A DNA stretch of 64,000 nt from Rhipicephalus microplus (lineage: Eukaryota; Arthropoda; Arachnida; Ixodida; Ixodidae): positions 23,589,501-23,653,500 of the forward strand of contig NC_134704.1 in NCBI RefSeq assembly GCF_043290135.1, written 5' to 3'. Positions 13,197 through 27,600 of the stretch are shown piece after piece. The stretch's first letter is position 1; each line of letters begins with the position of its first letter. Below the pieces are notes generated by a model that did no database searches, was not told where the DNA came from, and was given only the letters and a program-made list of their open reading frames with translations. Both the position numbers and the translations under genes were made by a program.

Positions 13197-13285
13197 ACCG
13201 GTGTGGCTCAGCGGTATAGAGTACTGGGGCTGGTACCCAGCGGACTCGGCTTCGAGTCTCACTGTGTCATTGGTGCTAGGTTTTT
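13197..13285 (+). mobile_element. tRNA-like SINE head of a second type
   Basis: A-box-like tggctcagcggta and B-box-like ggcttcgagtctc are spaced as in a tRNA. It differs from the main SINE, and no clean acceptor stem can be paired, so it is not called a functional tRNA. Confidence 0.5.
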
Positions 13286-14047
13286 TTCCCCTCTAATTTC
13301 GCCCGATGTGGTTACGGACACCGGTGGCGCTGGCAGCGGCGAGGGCGGCGGCGGACACCAGCGCTGACCCGAGTTGTGATCTCATAACAGGTTTCGCTGT
13401 AAAATGACGTGAAAGGTCCGATGGAGTGAGCTATAGGACGGAATCGGCAACCCCCATTATATGTTCAGGGTGGAGATGGGAGGGAGGGTACTGTGACCCT
13501 CTTTCTCTGTGCTCACGGTGATGCCTATCTGACGCGCACCGTGCAGCTGGCATAGAGGTTCCTATTCCTCTACGGCGAAAATATGGAGCGCCCACGCGTT
13601 ACAGCTCCGGCACTGTCGATCGTGGGAGGATGACGCTTTGATCCGCTGTTTTTGAAGAAATGATGACGTAGACACCTTCCCCCGCGATCTTCGAGGAAAC
13701 ATGTGCTGCTGCCGGTGTGCGACACAGAGACGCCCACGACGCGGAGCTCTATCAATCACTAGGCGAGAAAACGTGATTTGTTCTCTGGAGTTTCTTTTTT
13801 TTATTTTCGTCGCTCATAGAGGCATAGTAGGAAGTAAAAAAAAAACAAAAAGAAACACGTCATTGAGTTCTAAGTAGCCGATCGTGTTAACTTGCTGAAA
13901 CAGTCAATAGTCTTCGGAAGAAAGGCTGCTAAAAGTCAGTCAATGTAGTGCGGTTCTTAATTTATACTGAGTTTTATTTAAAATGCTGTAATGAATACAG
14001 CATTTTAATTATACCTGCTTGTACGTGGGTTTCATGCCACTTGTTCT

Positions 14048-14255
14048 TGTTACGGTGCGGGGCTGCTGACCCGAAGGTTTTAGATTCGATCCCAGTCACT
14101 GTGGTCCCATTTTCGGTGGGAGTGAAAGTGGTAGAGGCCCGTGTGCACAGATTTAGGTGAATGTTAAAGAACTCCAAGGTGGTTGAAATTTCTGGAGCTC
14201 CCCACTACGGTGTGTCTCATAATCATATAATTTTTGCACGTAAGACCCCTGCAAT
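14048..14255 (+). mobile_element. Diverged SINE copy
   Basis: Contains ggctgctgacccgaagg, a B-box remnant agattcgatccc, gaggcccgtgtgcacag, tgttaaagaactcc and a degraded 3' end near 14255. The 5' head is eroded. Confidence 0.8.
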
Positions 14256-14329
14256 CATTATTACTTGTTCTTGGTGTGAGCCGACAAATAGTTACTGCTG
14301 TATTTATTAGAGTATTACAGGTAGGCATG

Positions 14330-14440
14330 GGTTGGTGGATGGGCGTAAAACTTTATTTTCCGCCAAGACGCACGCTTGTGGGCAGTGGGTGACTTCAACG
14401 TCAGGACCGCCAGGCCAAGCCCGTCAGCTGAAGCAGCATT
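14330..14440 (+). repeat. Second copy of the dispersed repeat at 3335-3545
   Basis: Shares aaactttat, aagacgcacg, a gtcaggaccgccaggc-like block and cgtcagctg. A short (TATATG)n stretch follows. Confidence 0.65.
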
Positions 14441-15569
14441 TTTCAGACGCTGGCCCTCTGGTATATGTATATGTATATGTACGTGTAGCTGAAAGAAAGT
14501 ACTTAGTAGCGTATATGTACATGTAAAAGAACACGAGTCACCAAAAGGCAGGGAGAGTCAGTGCCAATATACGGGAGCACGCAGATGAGCCTATATGTCG
14601 GGGCCATAAAACTGTGTTATAATTTTTTTTCTAAGCCGGAAGAATTCATTACATTGTGTTTCCCACACGTGACGATAACTGTTGTAGTCAGTTTTAGACG
14701 AAATGATTTCTTTCTCTTTCATCAATCAACTAATTATTTGATCTCAGAACTCATCCAGATTCAGAGCTCAATACAGATTCCATATCTGATTTGTTTGGTA
14801 AATAGTTAGGGCGTGCTTTCTTTGTGAATTTTATTTCGTCTGATGTATGTGAATCCTTTGCGTCAACCCAACCTAGTTTGATAAGATACACCTCAACAAG
14901 GGTGATTAGATATGGTTTGATATGTTCCTGGCTTTGCGATTTGAATCCTCATAAAAAAAAAACTATTTTGACATCGTTGATATGCTTCTGCTTCTTAATG
15001 TGTCCGACCACAATGCCACTAAATGTCATGTATTAAGACATTTATCGCGTTTAAACCTGGACTGAGCCCATTTTGTTGCTTTGAGGATTTCACTTCTCTG
15101 CGATGCGTGAGGTTTTCCATATATTTTTTATTCGTAGCAGGCTGCTTGACACAAGAGTGATAATAGCAGATTAAAGCCCTGTTTTACGCAAGCACTGCAA
15201 CTGTTTAATTGCTGAGTAATTTTTCGCAGACCAGCTGGCACAGTTGTTCTTATCAGCTGTGCGTCAGTTCAGCCTCGACGTGTTCGAAATAAGTAGAAAG
15301 AATCGGAAGACGCAGTCACGTCTGCTTATTAATATATTCGCCTTGCACCTCACGCATCATGCCTCTTTGAAATGCATTTATAACAAAGAGCCTACTTAGA
15401 GATTCATGTACCATGTCGTTATGGTTTTTTAGGACAAAAAAATAACAAAATTGATGTCCACAGAGATCGTATAACTGTGACATTGGCTTGATCGAAGCGT
15501 ATTGAATGTTCCACAGAGGTGGAACTTCAGCAGGCTTACTGTCGTTTTCTTCTGTTTTTCTCTTTGCAG

Positions 15570-15649
15570 TTTGTAATTTTGTAGTTCACGACAGATGCCT
15601 CAAGACTGTGGTTTCTCCTTGTTCAACTATTGCAATCAATGTAATCAAA
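15570..15649 (+). CDS. DGKQ: DGKQ in-window exon 1: C-terminal half of C1 domain 1
   Basis: The exon follows a pyrimidine-rich acceptor ending tttgcag and ends at a gtgagt donor. It opens with two bases that complete a split codon and reads [17 protein letters not shown], the C-X4-H-X2-C-X7-C zinc-binding second half of a C1 domain. The first half (H-X12-C-X2-C) must lie in an earlier exon ending in phase 1, which I could not find between 1 and 15569. It ends in phase 0. Confidence 0.92.
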
Positions 15650-18600
15650 GTGAGTATGAATCCACTTATCCTCATTACACTCTGCTTGCATTTTGTCACG
15701 GCAAGGGTAATTTTCTACCATTGTTGTTTAGGTTTGAAACAAATAGTCAGAAAAAAGACGACTAATTATTACGTGCACCACAAGCACCTAACGAAGACTT
15801 CAGTTGAAAAAAAAAACGTTACTAAAGAAGATTATGGTAATTTATGCATGCGCCAGCCTTTTTGTTTTCGTTCTTGTTCTTATTTTACGATTTTGCTTGA
15901 TTTTATGTGGTGGTATCTTTTATAAAGCATTTGGTAATATTACTATTCTTTACGTAAAGAGTGTTTTTGTAAGTACAAAAAGTGAATTTGAAAATTTCAA
16001 CAAAGGAGTATGGCTTGTAAACTGAGAAACGTAGAATGTTAACGTTCAGACCTATATGAGAATAAGCGGGTTATTCGCTTTATTTTTACTTACGTTGTTG
16101 AGCAGCAACGGCAAATATTTCATAGTAATCTGCTGTATGAACAGTGCTTCAAATGCGTCTAATCATCTTCACACTTAGTGTTATGTTCAGGCTCGGCCGG
16201 GCCATACTTTTTCATTGCTTTTCAAGGGCTCTGTGCAAATGATATAAGCATGGACATTGGAAACTAGGAATAATCTCTAAATCATACATTAAGCATTCGA
16301 TAAAGTATTACTATTATGACTGCAGTTACAGCTATATTACTATTGATATTACTGCTATTACTATATTACGACGTCGTCTCACCCTCTGACATTGTTTTAT
16401 TTCCTACAGAACCCAGTGCCCCACTGCTGGACGGAAGCAGGCCACCTCAAAAGAAAATTTTGCAATGTCTGCAGGAAACGAATCGAAGACAACTGTGCAG
16501 TTAGGTGTGAAGGTGAGCGTCCGTTGAGTTCTTGTTGAAATGTTTGGACTGCCCAAGCAGCAAACAAGCCGCAATGCATGACCTCTGTGAACACACTGAC
16601 GATGCATCAAAAATTAAGAGCGGTTATTTGTGTGGAACGATGTTCGCTCAGTGTCTTTGGACTATGTTCCCTGACTTGATGTCTTGCTCTTCTCTCTCAA
16701 TGCGCAGTTTGTGAATATTGTGTGCATTTGGAGTGCCAAGACTTCAGCGTTGCGGACTGCAAACAATGCGCTACTTATGCTCCAAGTAGAAATAAAGTGA
16801 GTATCGCACGGCCTGCCCAGACTGCGGTACGATGTTCTCACCCGCAAAACCGTTGATGAATTGATTGAAAGAATGTACGAAAATGACTCTAGAACGCTAT
16901 AAAGTATAGTGTATTTTGTTGTGACTGCAGTATTTTACACGACTCACTTTATCACTCACAAAACGGTATCGGCACTGGTGAAGTAATGCAGGAAAGTGTT
17001 AGCGTACTGTTTTTCGCGCTTTCTGAAGTGTAGCATCCGGTCAACTTGCATATTTTTCAGCTGTTTGACGCGTTTGGTTTAGTACCTGAAGGCGGTTTAT
17101 TTTTTTAGCGTCATATGGCATTACATTTAAACAAAGCACGGTGGTCAGTCAGTTTTGAGCGGATGTAGAAATACGTTGCTCTTCGAATAGTAATTGATGG
17201 GCATGTGTTCTTTTTTTTCACACTTTTGGCACCCAAAAACATGCCATACAATCCTGTCACCGTTTTTAAATGCCTCAGTGCGTTTCTTCTCGCACTCAAA
17301 AAAAAAAATCACCACTTAGATGTGGATGTTAGGTAGTGAAGATTCTTTGAATACATATACATTTTTTTATGCAATTGACCAAAGTATTCTGGCAACGGCT
17401 GTCCATCCTGTTCATGCGTTATTCCATGAATCGATGTGGCGAGGTCTGACAGAGCCCGTCTTGGAAGAAAAACACGGCACACACCGTAGTGTCAGGAATA
17501 TATGCGATGTGATGTTTATTAACAGAAATTACGCTCGCCAGCCTAACTTTAGAAAACTAGTGTTGCCAAATAATACAATAAAATATCAGTGTAAATCACA
17601 CATTGTAACAGTGAACGTTGTGTCGCTCATGTTCGACACACCGCGGGTATCCGCGGGAACGAGCCGCGGTATCGTTCACACGGACCACCCTTGAGATACG
17701 ACCGTCACGAGTCATGACCCCGCGTAACCTAGCTCCCGCCAGATAGCGCCACTGGCGTCACCTCTCGCCACCTCTCGTCACTGGCGTCACCGAGCGAGAG
17801 TTGCCACAACGCCAACTCTCGCTCGGTGGGGACCAAGGAGGTTATACTAAACCTCCCTTTTGTTTTTTTCAATATACTTCAGGCCTTCTCGGTCCAAGCA
17901 GGAGTGGTAATACAAATCTGTCGAAAGTGACAGTCACATTAAAAAGTAAAAAAAAAAGAACACAAAAAAGTTTAATGTTGGATGGTTGTTAACACTTTCA
18001 AAGATAGTGTTTATATCACATGTGAACATAATACAAAAATGTAATACACTGAGTAGAACAAAAAAAATATCGTTGATTTCTTGAGCGAAAGATTCTACCG
18101 TTTCAGAGTTCACCGCATGTGATGGTAGACTATCGCAGTATGTTATTGATGATGGGAAAACATAGTTTTTATGAATGTCATTTTGACTTTTAGGCAGTCA
18201 TGTTGTCTTGTTGTGGTTAGTTCTTCAGGAGTGTCCGAGGGGTTGAAGGAAATGTTGTGTTCCGTATATTTTGTAATGCTCATTACACAAATGATACAGA
18301 AATTTAAGTTTGGAAATTATTCTGCGCCGATCAAGACAAGGCTTGGGGGTGACTAAGCTAACTACGCTTACTACGACGCACGGGCGCCATGAGGCGAAAA
18401 CGACTTTGCTGGGGGTGACACCACCTCCACAGAGTTAGGCTCGTGCGTTTGCATACGACTGTGTGCCAACTACAAGGGGCGCGTAGGACTCGGTTTAGCA
18501 AGAATGGCGTTTCCAATCGTTCCTGCTCGTAAAGTTGTGTGCGCGAGTCGCTGTTGATCAGTAATAGCGTTGCCGCCCGCAACTCTGCCCACTTTGCAGC

Positions 18601-21600
18601 CGTCGGTGATGCAGTTCCACCACTGGCGGGAAGGCAACTTACCCGCTAATTCCAAGTGCCAGCTGTGTAAGAAGACCTGCTGGTCGGCCGAGTGTCTGGC
18701 CGGTATGCGATGCGAGTGGTGCGGCGTGACGGTAAGTGCGAGCCCGTTTCCGGAATTCTTTTTCCTTTGTCCTTCGATGTTGTCAAGTGCGGCTGCAGTC
18801 ACGTTATGAATTAGGGCAACGCCTCCTAGAAAAACTATGCCTGGAACGGCGCTCTCTTTTCAATTGGGAGCCTCCTGCCAGCACGCGATCTCGGAGGCCA
18901 TGCCTCCTGCCTTGTGTTGCGACCGGCCGCCGCGTGAGACCGCTGGCCTCCGTACCGCTCTGTCACGTGATATTACCGTACCGCTCTATCACGTTACATC
19001 ACAGCTGCTCGGAGGCAACTGTGAGAGTATTGCTGTGTTCGCAGAGAGAGAGAGAGAGAGAGATTAATGAAAGAGGAAGAGACAAAAAGGACGCTATTTT
19101 CTGCCTCCCGTCGCGGGGGCACGGCTCAGCGCCTTTAGGGATCGGGGAAGGGGAAGTAAAGATGATAGGAAGAAGAGAGGAAGGAAAGAAAAAGTGAATG
19201 TCATGGCAAGAGAACGTCTTGTCAGTACAGTCAGTAGTGCGAGTGAAAAGAGTCCGTCTATAAGGCGGCGAGGTCCGCGCAAGCACAGAACTCGAGGAAG
19301 GCTCGAAGGGCTTTCGTCTTCGAGCGCGCGGGAAAAAGTATGTCTTCCATTGTTTCGGCAGGTAGTCCAAGCAGACGATAGCGGCTTACCAGTGCGCAAC
19401 GCTCAGTGGCCAGGTCAGGGCAGGAGCAAACAATATGCTGCAGCGTTTCGTCATCACCGCACCTTCGGCACGCTGGCGATGAAGAGCGACCCGCGGAATA
19501 CATGCGTGCCGCAGGCCAGACGCTGCCAGTACGCAGGCGAAGCAACAACCGCCGCTCGCATCTGTCCAGGCCGGTCTCCGGAAGGGATGGTGGAGGTTTG
19601 CCGCTTGCCACCCGTGTGTCAGGGTGGGCCGTTGGTAAGAGCTTCCGCAGTCGCTGTTCGCAGGGGGCGGCCGTCAGAGGCGCTCGCCTTCGTACCGAAG
19701 GAGGAGGGTAAAATCAGAGGGTGGGGCAGCGCGTTCGCAGCTCACGTTCCAGGTATAATTTTTATATAAGGCGTTGATAGGGCCGCTGAGCTTCAACAAC
19801 ACTCTTCCTCACCGCGACATGAATTGGCCTCTCTGGTGCAGTACTTGGACCACTAGTTTGCTCGTGGCATTGAATCAAGTGAAGGGACCTGAAGCTAGAA
19901 ACAGAAAGAAAGAAAAGAAAAGATGTTTCGGTCGTAGATGTGAATTACAGAGGAAACTGTGAGCATTCAGTTTCCTAGTATACAACAATGAAGCTGGGCC
20001 TGCCACGTATTGCTTTGGGCTGAGAGTCGATGGTGTACTACAGCCACAGGACGCGTGGCGACACAAAGGAAGTTCTATTGACGACGGCAGAGAACTAGGC
20101 AGTGGTCCAATTATGAAGTTTGCAAGTAAATGGTAGTATAAGAACATTCATTTGGACTAATTAATCAGTTCACGCTTAATTCAATAGTCTACGACGTCAG
20201 TCGTGATTATGTAATAGCTGTTACAAAAACTGCTACGTATCAGTCTTCTAAAAGAGCCGCAAAGATCAGAATTATCTGCATATATCTTCCACTAAGCTCG
20301 GTAAGTTCTTTCTAACCTGTTAACACCGCGGCGAAGCTGCTCTTGTTCGTCATTATGCGCGCCATGATTCATTGCGTTCGGACAATAATGTCGCTTTGTA
20401 CATTGACTCTGGTCAGACTTATGGCTTACGATTTACTTTATTCGGCTACGCATACTCTGTAACTCAAAGACAGGGGTAAGAAAACAAACATTTTGTTGTA
20501 TCATGTTCTATTCTTGCCAATCCCTTCGGCGCTGTAAGCATGCGCAAACTGCGTCTGATTCCGCGATGATGTTGTTGTGTGGCGTGGTCTTATTGGGAGC
20601 CACACGATGTAAATAGTCGACGGGAGAGTGGGGCCAAATAAAAGCTCGAGAAGACAGAATGTAGCGAGGCATTCTGAGCTATCTTTGCCATCTCGTTTCG
20701 CCATCGAAACAGGGCACTAATGACGTGGCTCGCTTGAAGAAACAGAGAAAGGGGGAACGGTGGGGGGGGGGGGGGGGGTACTCTGTTGGTTTGCTGCTTT
20801 GAGCCGGCGATGCGAAGACAAGAGGGCGAGCTTTATCCCGCGGGATACGCTGCGCTTTGTGGGCGTCGACATAGGAAAACAAACACGCGTCAATCGTGGC
20901 GTTCCTTGCGCCGCGCAGTCGAAAGCGTATATCGTAGCTGCGTCTCCATGGAGCGGGGGCGTAGCGACGTCCACATCGGTGAGCGGGCTACTGCGTAGAT
21001 GTTGCGAGGGCAGCGTGGAATGGTACCAGTATTATGAAGTAGAAACTGCGAAAAAAAAATGTCGTTAAGGGTCGAGTTACAGCCAAAGTGAGGAGACCAA
21101 AGGTACGTTGTGGCCTACTACATAGTTTGAAGCACTAAACAGCGAAAAGAGATTAGGAGATATTGTCGCAGAGTCGCGATCATCTTTGCAGATCGCGAAA
21201 CAAAAGGACAAAAAAAGAGAGAAAAGGGTGAGGGGTACAGATTCAGGACAAGGCACTGACGTCACAACGTTGTACCGACGCCAAAGCGGCCTCCGTGATG
21301 TTGTAGCGTATAGTGTGGAAGTTGCGTGCCCTGTTGATTCACTCACCCGCTAATTTCTTTCCGGGCGTGCCGAGAAATCGGCAAACGGGACGGCGCCAAG
21401 CGATCGGTGGCTTTACGTGAATGCCCTATACTGAAGAGAAGCTTGTGATAGCAGCTGCACTCAAAAACATCGCCCGAAACGCTGCGTACTAATCAACCAG
21501 CGAAGCTGAAACGTGCGACTCCGATGTTTCTGCACGAACTTCGATCTACCGAAGTGTCTTCTGCTGTACATTTTGATGTCTATGTCACCACGTTTAAGAG

Positions 21601-24600
21601 CTGCATGCTTAAAGCTTAAATGATATAGAACACCTAAAGGCTTTTATGGGTAGAAACTCACGCTGCAGTGGGTGTCATACGTCGACGAGACCAGAAGAAA
21701 AACTAGTGCAAGGTCAGGGACCCTTGGAGGCAGCGTATGCTAGCACTGTTTCTTCGCTATAAATTCTGCGCATTCACAAAACACCACATTTTCGAACGTA
21801 TCAGCTGCGCGCAGCTTCCCTGCAAAAGCTTCCTTGTGCGAGTTTAGACCTGTGGAAGACGTTCCACAGTGCTTATATCCAGGCGCATCCTTTAAGAGCA
21901 GCGGCTCTCACTCTATATCTTACGCCCGAAGTCCAGCTTACAGCAATCGCCTTTCTGCCCTTCCTGGTGCGCGCATAGCATATCCACTTTGCCCGTGCCG
22001 TCTATTAAAGGCATCACAACTCTCCCGTCTACACATGCTGGTATTGCTGCTCATTTAGCGCCGGAACTTAGCAAAGGGGGGGTCAAGAAAAAAATAAATC
22101 GAGCAAAAGGAAGGGATACATCGTTCCGTATAACCGGAACTCTTAAAAGCTTCGAAAACAAACCGGCCCGCTTTGCAAGCGGTGTGTCTACGCGGGTTTT
22201 GGTGAGCACAATACAGCTGAAAGCTGTCGAGTCTCTCGGCAGTGAAGCGCTGGCGAGAGGTCAAATTGTTCGATCTTGAACGAGAGGCTCGCGTTCAGCC
22301 TTTTGTTTGGAGCCGTCCGTCATTGAAAACAGAGGTGCCTGTTCTATTTTCTGCTGCTGGAAGGAATAAACGTGAAGTGTTCGCTGTTACTTTGCAGAAA
22401 AATAAAAGCAACACCTGTTTCATTAAGGCAACTGCAGCGTGCCCCTGAATGCAGCTAATTCAGCTAATGCAGATTCTTTGTGCATCCGCTTTGTGAAACG
22501 GAACGAAGCTGGTATGTGATACAGAGATATAAAGTGTGACGTTAAAGGGCTCCTAAACAGCCCCTAAAATCACAAAAAAAAAGAGTGCGTTACTTTTTCC
22601 GTTCGTTTTCCGCCTTTGCGGCACAATTAGTGGCAACAGCAGTTTGCTAGCGGGACGTCATGATGAAACAGACCCCCTCGTCGATATACGAGATATATCT
22701 GTTGGGAGTTTAATCCTACTTTCCTTTGCGATGCAGTCACATACACGCTCGGCCTTGTATCGCCCGACTATCGTGCGCGATAAACTGATTTAACGTCGTT
22801 CGCCGCGTTCGCGACTGCGCTAGCGGAGATAGCGATGGGTCATCGAAAAACGCGATATTGTCGCGGGCATAACGCTTAAGTTCTGCCATTGCACGTGTTT
22901 TCCGAAGAAATAAGTGGTGAGGAGGAAGTGTGGCGAGAAGGAAGCCATCTTCTCGTATTGTGACAGCTCCGTCATGTTCTATATATAGTTTCATTTAGTG
23001 GCGGCACTGGTGATACAGCTGTACTCGGCTGCTGGCCCGAAGGTCGTGGGTTCGATATCGGCCACACTTAGATGAAGGCTACACAGTAGAGGCCCGGGTA
23101 CTGTGCGATTTCCGCGCACGTTCGGAATCGCCAAAAAAATGGCCCAAAACTTCCGCAGTTCTCCACTGCGAAGTGTGGCAGTTTGGGCTAGTTGGTATGA
23201 CATGACGATAGCTATAGCGCGAGAGCAGAACGACGACAAAGAGACAAGAAGGACACGAGCGCGACTGATTTCTTGTGCTTGTGTCTTTCTTGTCTCTTTG
23301 CCGTCGTTCTGTTCTCGCGCTATAACTATCGTCTCCACGGTGGCGTGCATATCGTGGTTTCGGCACGTTCAGTCCCATAGTTTTTAACCTGTAACGCAAG
23401 TTTCCACTTACAATATGCCACTTGCGCGTCGAACAGCCGCCCATGCGGTCGCGTTCCCACTGCGCAGGCGCACGCCACCTGCTACCGGACCCTGTCGCAG
23501 GAGTGCAACTTCGGCGTCCTGGAGAGCATCATGCTTCCTCCGGCTGCCGTCAGCATTCCGCGCACGGACGTTCCCCTGGAAACCATCATCGGAGTGGAGA
23601 TGCGGAGGAGGGAGACACTAGCGCGGGCCACTTACCCCAGCATAGGCAAGTGTCCTCCGCTGGTGCTCGTTTAAACGGGCACTCAAGACTATAACGCTGG
23701 TAACGCTGATGGTATACATTCGACTGATTTCTTATGCCACGTGTTACGGCTCTACGACCTTGTTTTTTTATCGACGCGAACTCTAATCGAGGTCGAAGCT
23801 GATGTGGAAGGTCGCCGAACCATAGAGAAATATACTACATAAAGAGTGGCCACTGGCGCCTTTTCGCGGCCCAACAAGAAAGGGTCTGACCAACGGCTAG
23901 ATGGCGTGCCCATGCTTGCTTTTACTCCTTTGTTAAGGCATGTAATAGCCTCCTCAGGAGGACATTGATTACCAAAGTTTGACGTCAATTTTTTGTACAT
24001 AAGAAATTTTATTAACTTGTGCAAGTTTCTGTATCCGCTGTACATCATGTTCTGCTTAGGACGTTTAATGACTTACAACAGAAAACAGCAGCGCATGACT
24101 AGAAAGTGTTGTCTTTCTGAATTTGTTTTGCACAAAGAGGCACAATCATGTATTTTAGATGTACTGTACGTGTATTCCCTTTGCGGACGCATGGGCGTGT
24201 AGCCTACACTAAACACACTCGCTTTCGAAGCATGAGGGTACGGGTTCAAATCCCAGCACCGGAAAGGAAAAAAAAAATGTTACTTTATTTATGCTGAAGA
24301 CATTACCGGGTCTGACCAGCCACTTGTGGCGCTGAAAGCAGCGCAGTAGCTGGGCCGCAGGGCTCTACGGGATTGTCCGGCTCTTTATGTAAGTATGTTT
24401 CTCTATGGTCGAACAATTAATTTCCTCCTGGAGCATTCAAGAAAGCCACGTGACCGCGATTCCATCGGACTTCTGTCGCTCTTTCAAAACGATGCTGATA
24501 GCGCCTCCGAATGCTATATGAGCTAAAGTGCTTCCGAGCTCTGGGTTGAGCCAGTCGAATGTGCTCGGAATGCTGGATTTTGAAAATTTTTGAGAGTATG

Positions 24601-27600
24601 TAAAAGCATGCATGCCGCGAGAATGCTTTGGAGTGCTCGAAAGCGACGCAAGTTTCGCTGAATTGGTGAATTTACACTCCGGGACTCAATTTACGTGTGT
24701 CGTAAACTTTCTTCGTGGAGTGACGTCAACAAGCTTAAGAGGGTATGTAAGACAAGCGCATTGATACTATCCGATAGTGTTGATACTGTCTGATTCCATA
24801 GTTGAAGCTGCCTGGTGTATAGATGAACGGAACGAACTATTGTCGCTTTGGGCAATTACATGAGAGATCTGTCTATAGCACAATTCGATGGTGTTCCTCG
24901 AAGCCGTTGAATAAGAAGTGCAGTATTCAGTGTCGCGTGCGTGTGTGTGATGCGGGGCTTCTATTGGGCAGAACTATTCATACGAGGAGCCATAATTTTA
25001 TGGAACCGTGACTTTCCACGCCACTTGAGCTTACGTTATCTTATAGCATTGATTTCGCTCGAAAAAAGAAAACCGCGATAACGAAATATTTACGTTGGTT
25101 TACCTGGTATACGTATTTGATAAGAAAAAAAAGAAACATTCACAGACGACACTCAGAAAGCAGGCTGTGTTCGCATAGCTCTTGCGTTTAGAAAAATTTC
25201 AAATGATTCAGGGTATCATGCGCTCCACTACGAGAGAGTAGCGAACTACTCACTACTCGCTAGCTAACAAGGCAGAATAACATGGTAGAAACAGCGCAAT
25301 TACTAATAGAGTCGGCGTTCTTTTCTTAGCGCTTGTTCCATTAACTTTTCTTTTGACATTACGTATTGCGTTATTTTGCTACAGTGCAGGTAAGACCCAT
25401 TGTCGTTGTTTGCAATTACAATTTGGCTGTACTATTGCACACTTCAGAGAACGCTCCCTATTGTCTGTTCTCTCAATTTTTTTTCTTTCACGCAATTCTT
25501 TCTAGTAATATTTAGATCATGGTCTGTTGTACTATACATGACTTTAAATGTTACGCTCATGTACCTTTTACTCTATAAAAAAATGTGCATTTACATAAGT
25601 AAAGGGAAAAAAATAGGTATGTCGTGCTTAACCTTGTGAACGCTACAGGTACACACAGACTGTGACTGAAGTGCTGCGTGTCTTAAATTTCAGCAAGAAG
25701 CATATCGGAGGAATTCTCATCGACAGGGGACCTCAAAAGCAAAGAATTCGATGATTATCCGTCACCAAAAGAAAAAGATAAAGATGAAGGTACGTCGATG
25801 CTCCTTCGCAGTTTCTCATATTCTTGTTCATAATGATGGAGGCTGGCTCTCAGTAGCATGTGCAGTTAAGCGTTTATTCACCATACTTACAAGTCTGAAA
25901 GCAAACGCCTTTAATTCACCTCCCTCTGCGTTCTGTATTTTTTTTGAATTTCAGAAATAATCAAAGTATACGACGGTAATGCCTCCATGAAGAGAAGGAT
26001 GTTTAGGACAATCACTGTATCACGCAATGCAACTAGGGAACAAATCATCGTAAGTACACCACCACTGACTTTGCGGTCAAAGCTCGCTCTCTATATCCGA
26101 TGATGAAGAGCACAGAGTCTGCCATCGCAACCACGCTATCATAAACGGAGAGCCTGGACGTATCCGTAATTCAATAGGGTGTCTAGAGGCTGCACGCGGC
26201 TCATTCCCGGGAGCTACAGAGCATGCGCAGACACGCATTAAATGAACATGCGCATTAGTGCTGGCGTGCGTAGTTGCGTGGGAACAAATTAGGTGGAAAC
26301 CTAGCCTACGTTTCCTGCTGCGTGGTTGGTGACACCAAGTTCCTGATGCTGAGAATTTCGAAATTCAATTTGCTCGCTTTTACCCTATAGCTTGCCCTAA
26401 TACTTATTACGCTGGTGGGGTTGCGTCTACTCTGTGCTGCATCGTTTACTTGCACAGTCACTAACGGCACGTAAAAGCTGCGTGAACTGTATATCCTGTA
26501 AAAATTTTGAACATTAAACACACCTATTTTTTTTCTCATGTCCATAGTTGATTCGCATTTGTTCTTCCAGGGTGCTGCATTGCGAGCATTCCATATATCT
26601 GGAGATCCAAAGCACTACTACATAACCGATGTGTACGGTACGTGACACCTCTCATTCACATAATGTGCTAATGGTCACCGTGTTGGTCTGTGGTCTGGTC
26701 ACTGTGTTGCCGTGTAGGTCTCTCCGAAAAACTTTTGTCCCGATACGCAGGACTGTATACCTTGTCTTACGTCAAGTTGGCGACGTCAATGACGAGATAG
26801 CGCAATTGCACCACAATACGTCACCAAGTTCGTTACTTGTTGACATTGTCCATGTTTCTCGCATGAAACCCTATTTCTGTCACACTTCTCCGGACTCGCG
26901 CTGAGATGGGGCTCCAACGCCCCATTCAACGCCCGGGGGTCCTGTTACGGAGATGAAGTAAAGGAAGAGGAAGGAGACAAGCAGCTGACAGGCACGCTAG
27001 TGTGCCAATAAGCCATAGAGAAACAACATGACATAGCGTATCAATGGATACCAGGCCACTGAAGCATTGATGGAAACGACCGTGCAGATGAAGCAGCCCG
27101 AACTGCTCATGATGATGCCCCTTGTGTAGCTATACCATTATCAAGAACGGACGCCGCTGCAAGGCTTCGATCACTTGCACGAGAACTGACACTCGCTCAG
27201 TGGAATTCACCGGCATTCACCAACGTCCGCCTTCATAATTTGGACCCACACCTACAGCTCCGTCTTCCATCAGGAATAACCAGAGCAGAGGAGACACTTT
27301 TGTGCCGTCTGTGGATTGGGGTGGCCTTTACGAATGCTTATTCGTTTCGAATCGGAATGGCTATAAGCCTGACATGTGACAATTGTGGCTGCGCAGAGAC
27401 TTTCTCCCATCTTCTCTGCGAGTGTCCCCGCTTCAGCGTGCCAAGAAAAGAACTGTCAAAAGCTTTAGATAGAATAGACAATCGCCAATTGTCGGAAGAA
27501 AGGGTATTAGGACACTGGCCGAGACCGTCCTCTGCACGCAAGGCATTGAGAGCGTTGTTGCGCTTTCTGCGGGCAAGTGGTCTTAGAGACAGACTGTAAA

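Larger units (their letters stand above)
18732..23467 (+). other. DGKQ intron 4
   Basis: 4.7 kb, a large intron. It holds the non-LTR fragment (19050-19760), a G17 run (20762-20778), and a SINE with a nested foldback (23008-23380). The sequence between shows no coding signature that I can support. Confidence 0.7.
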
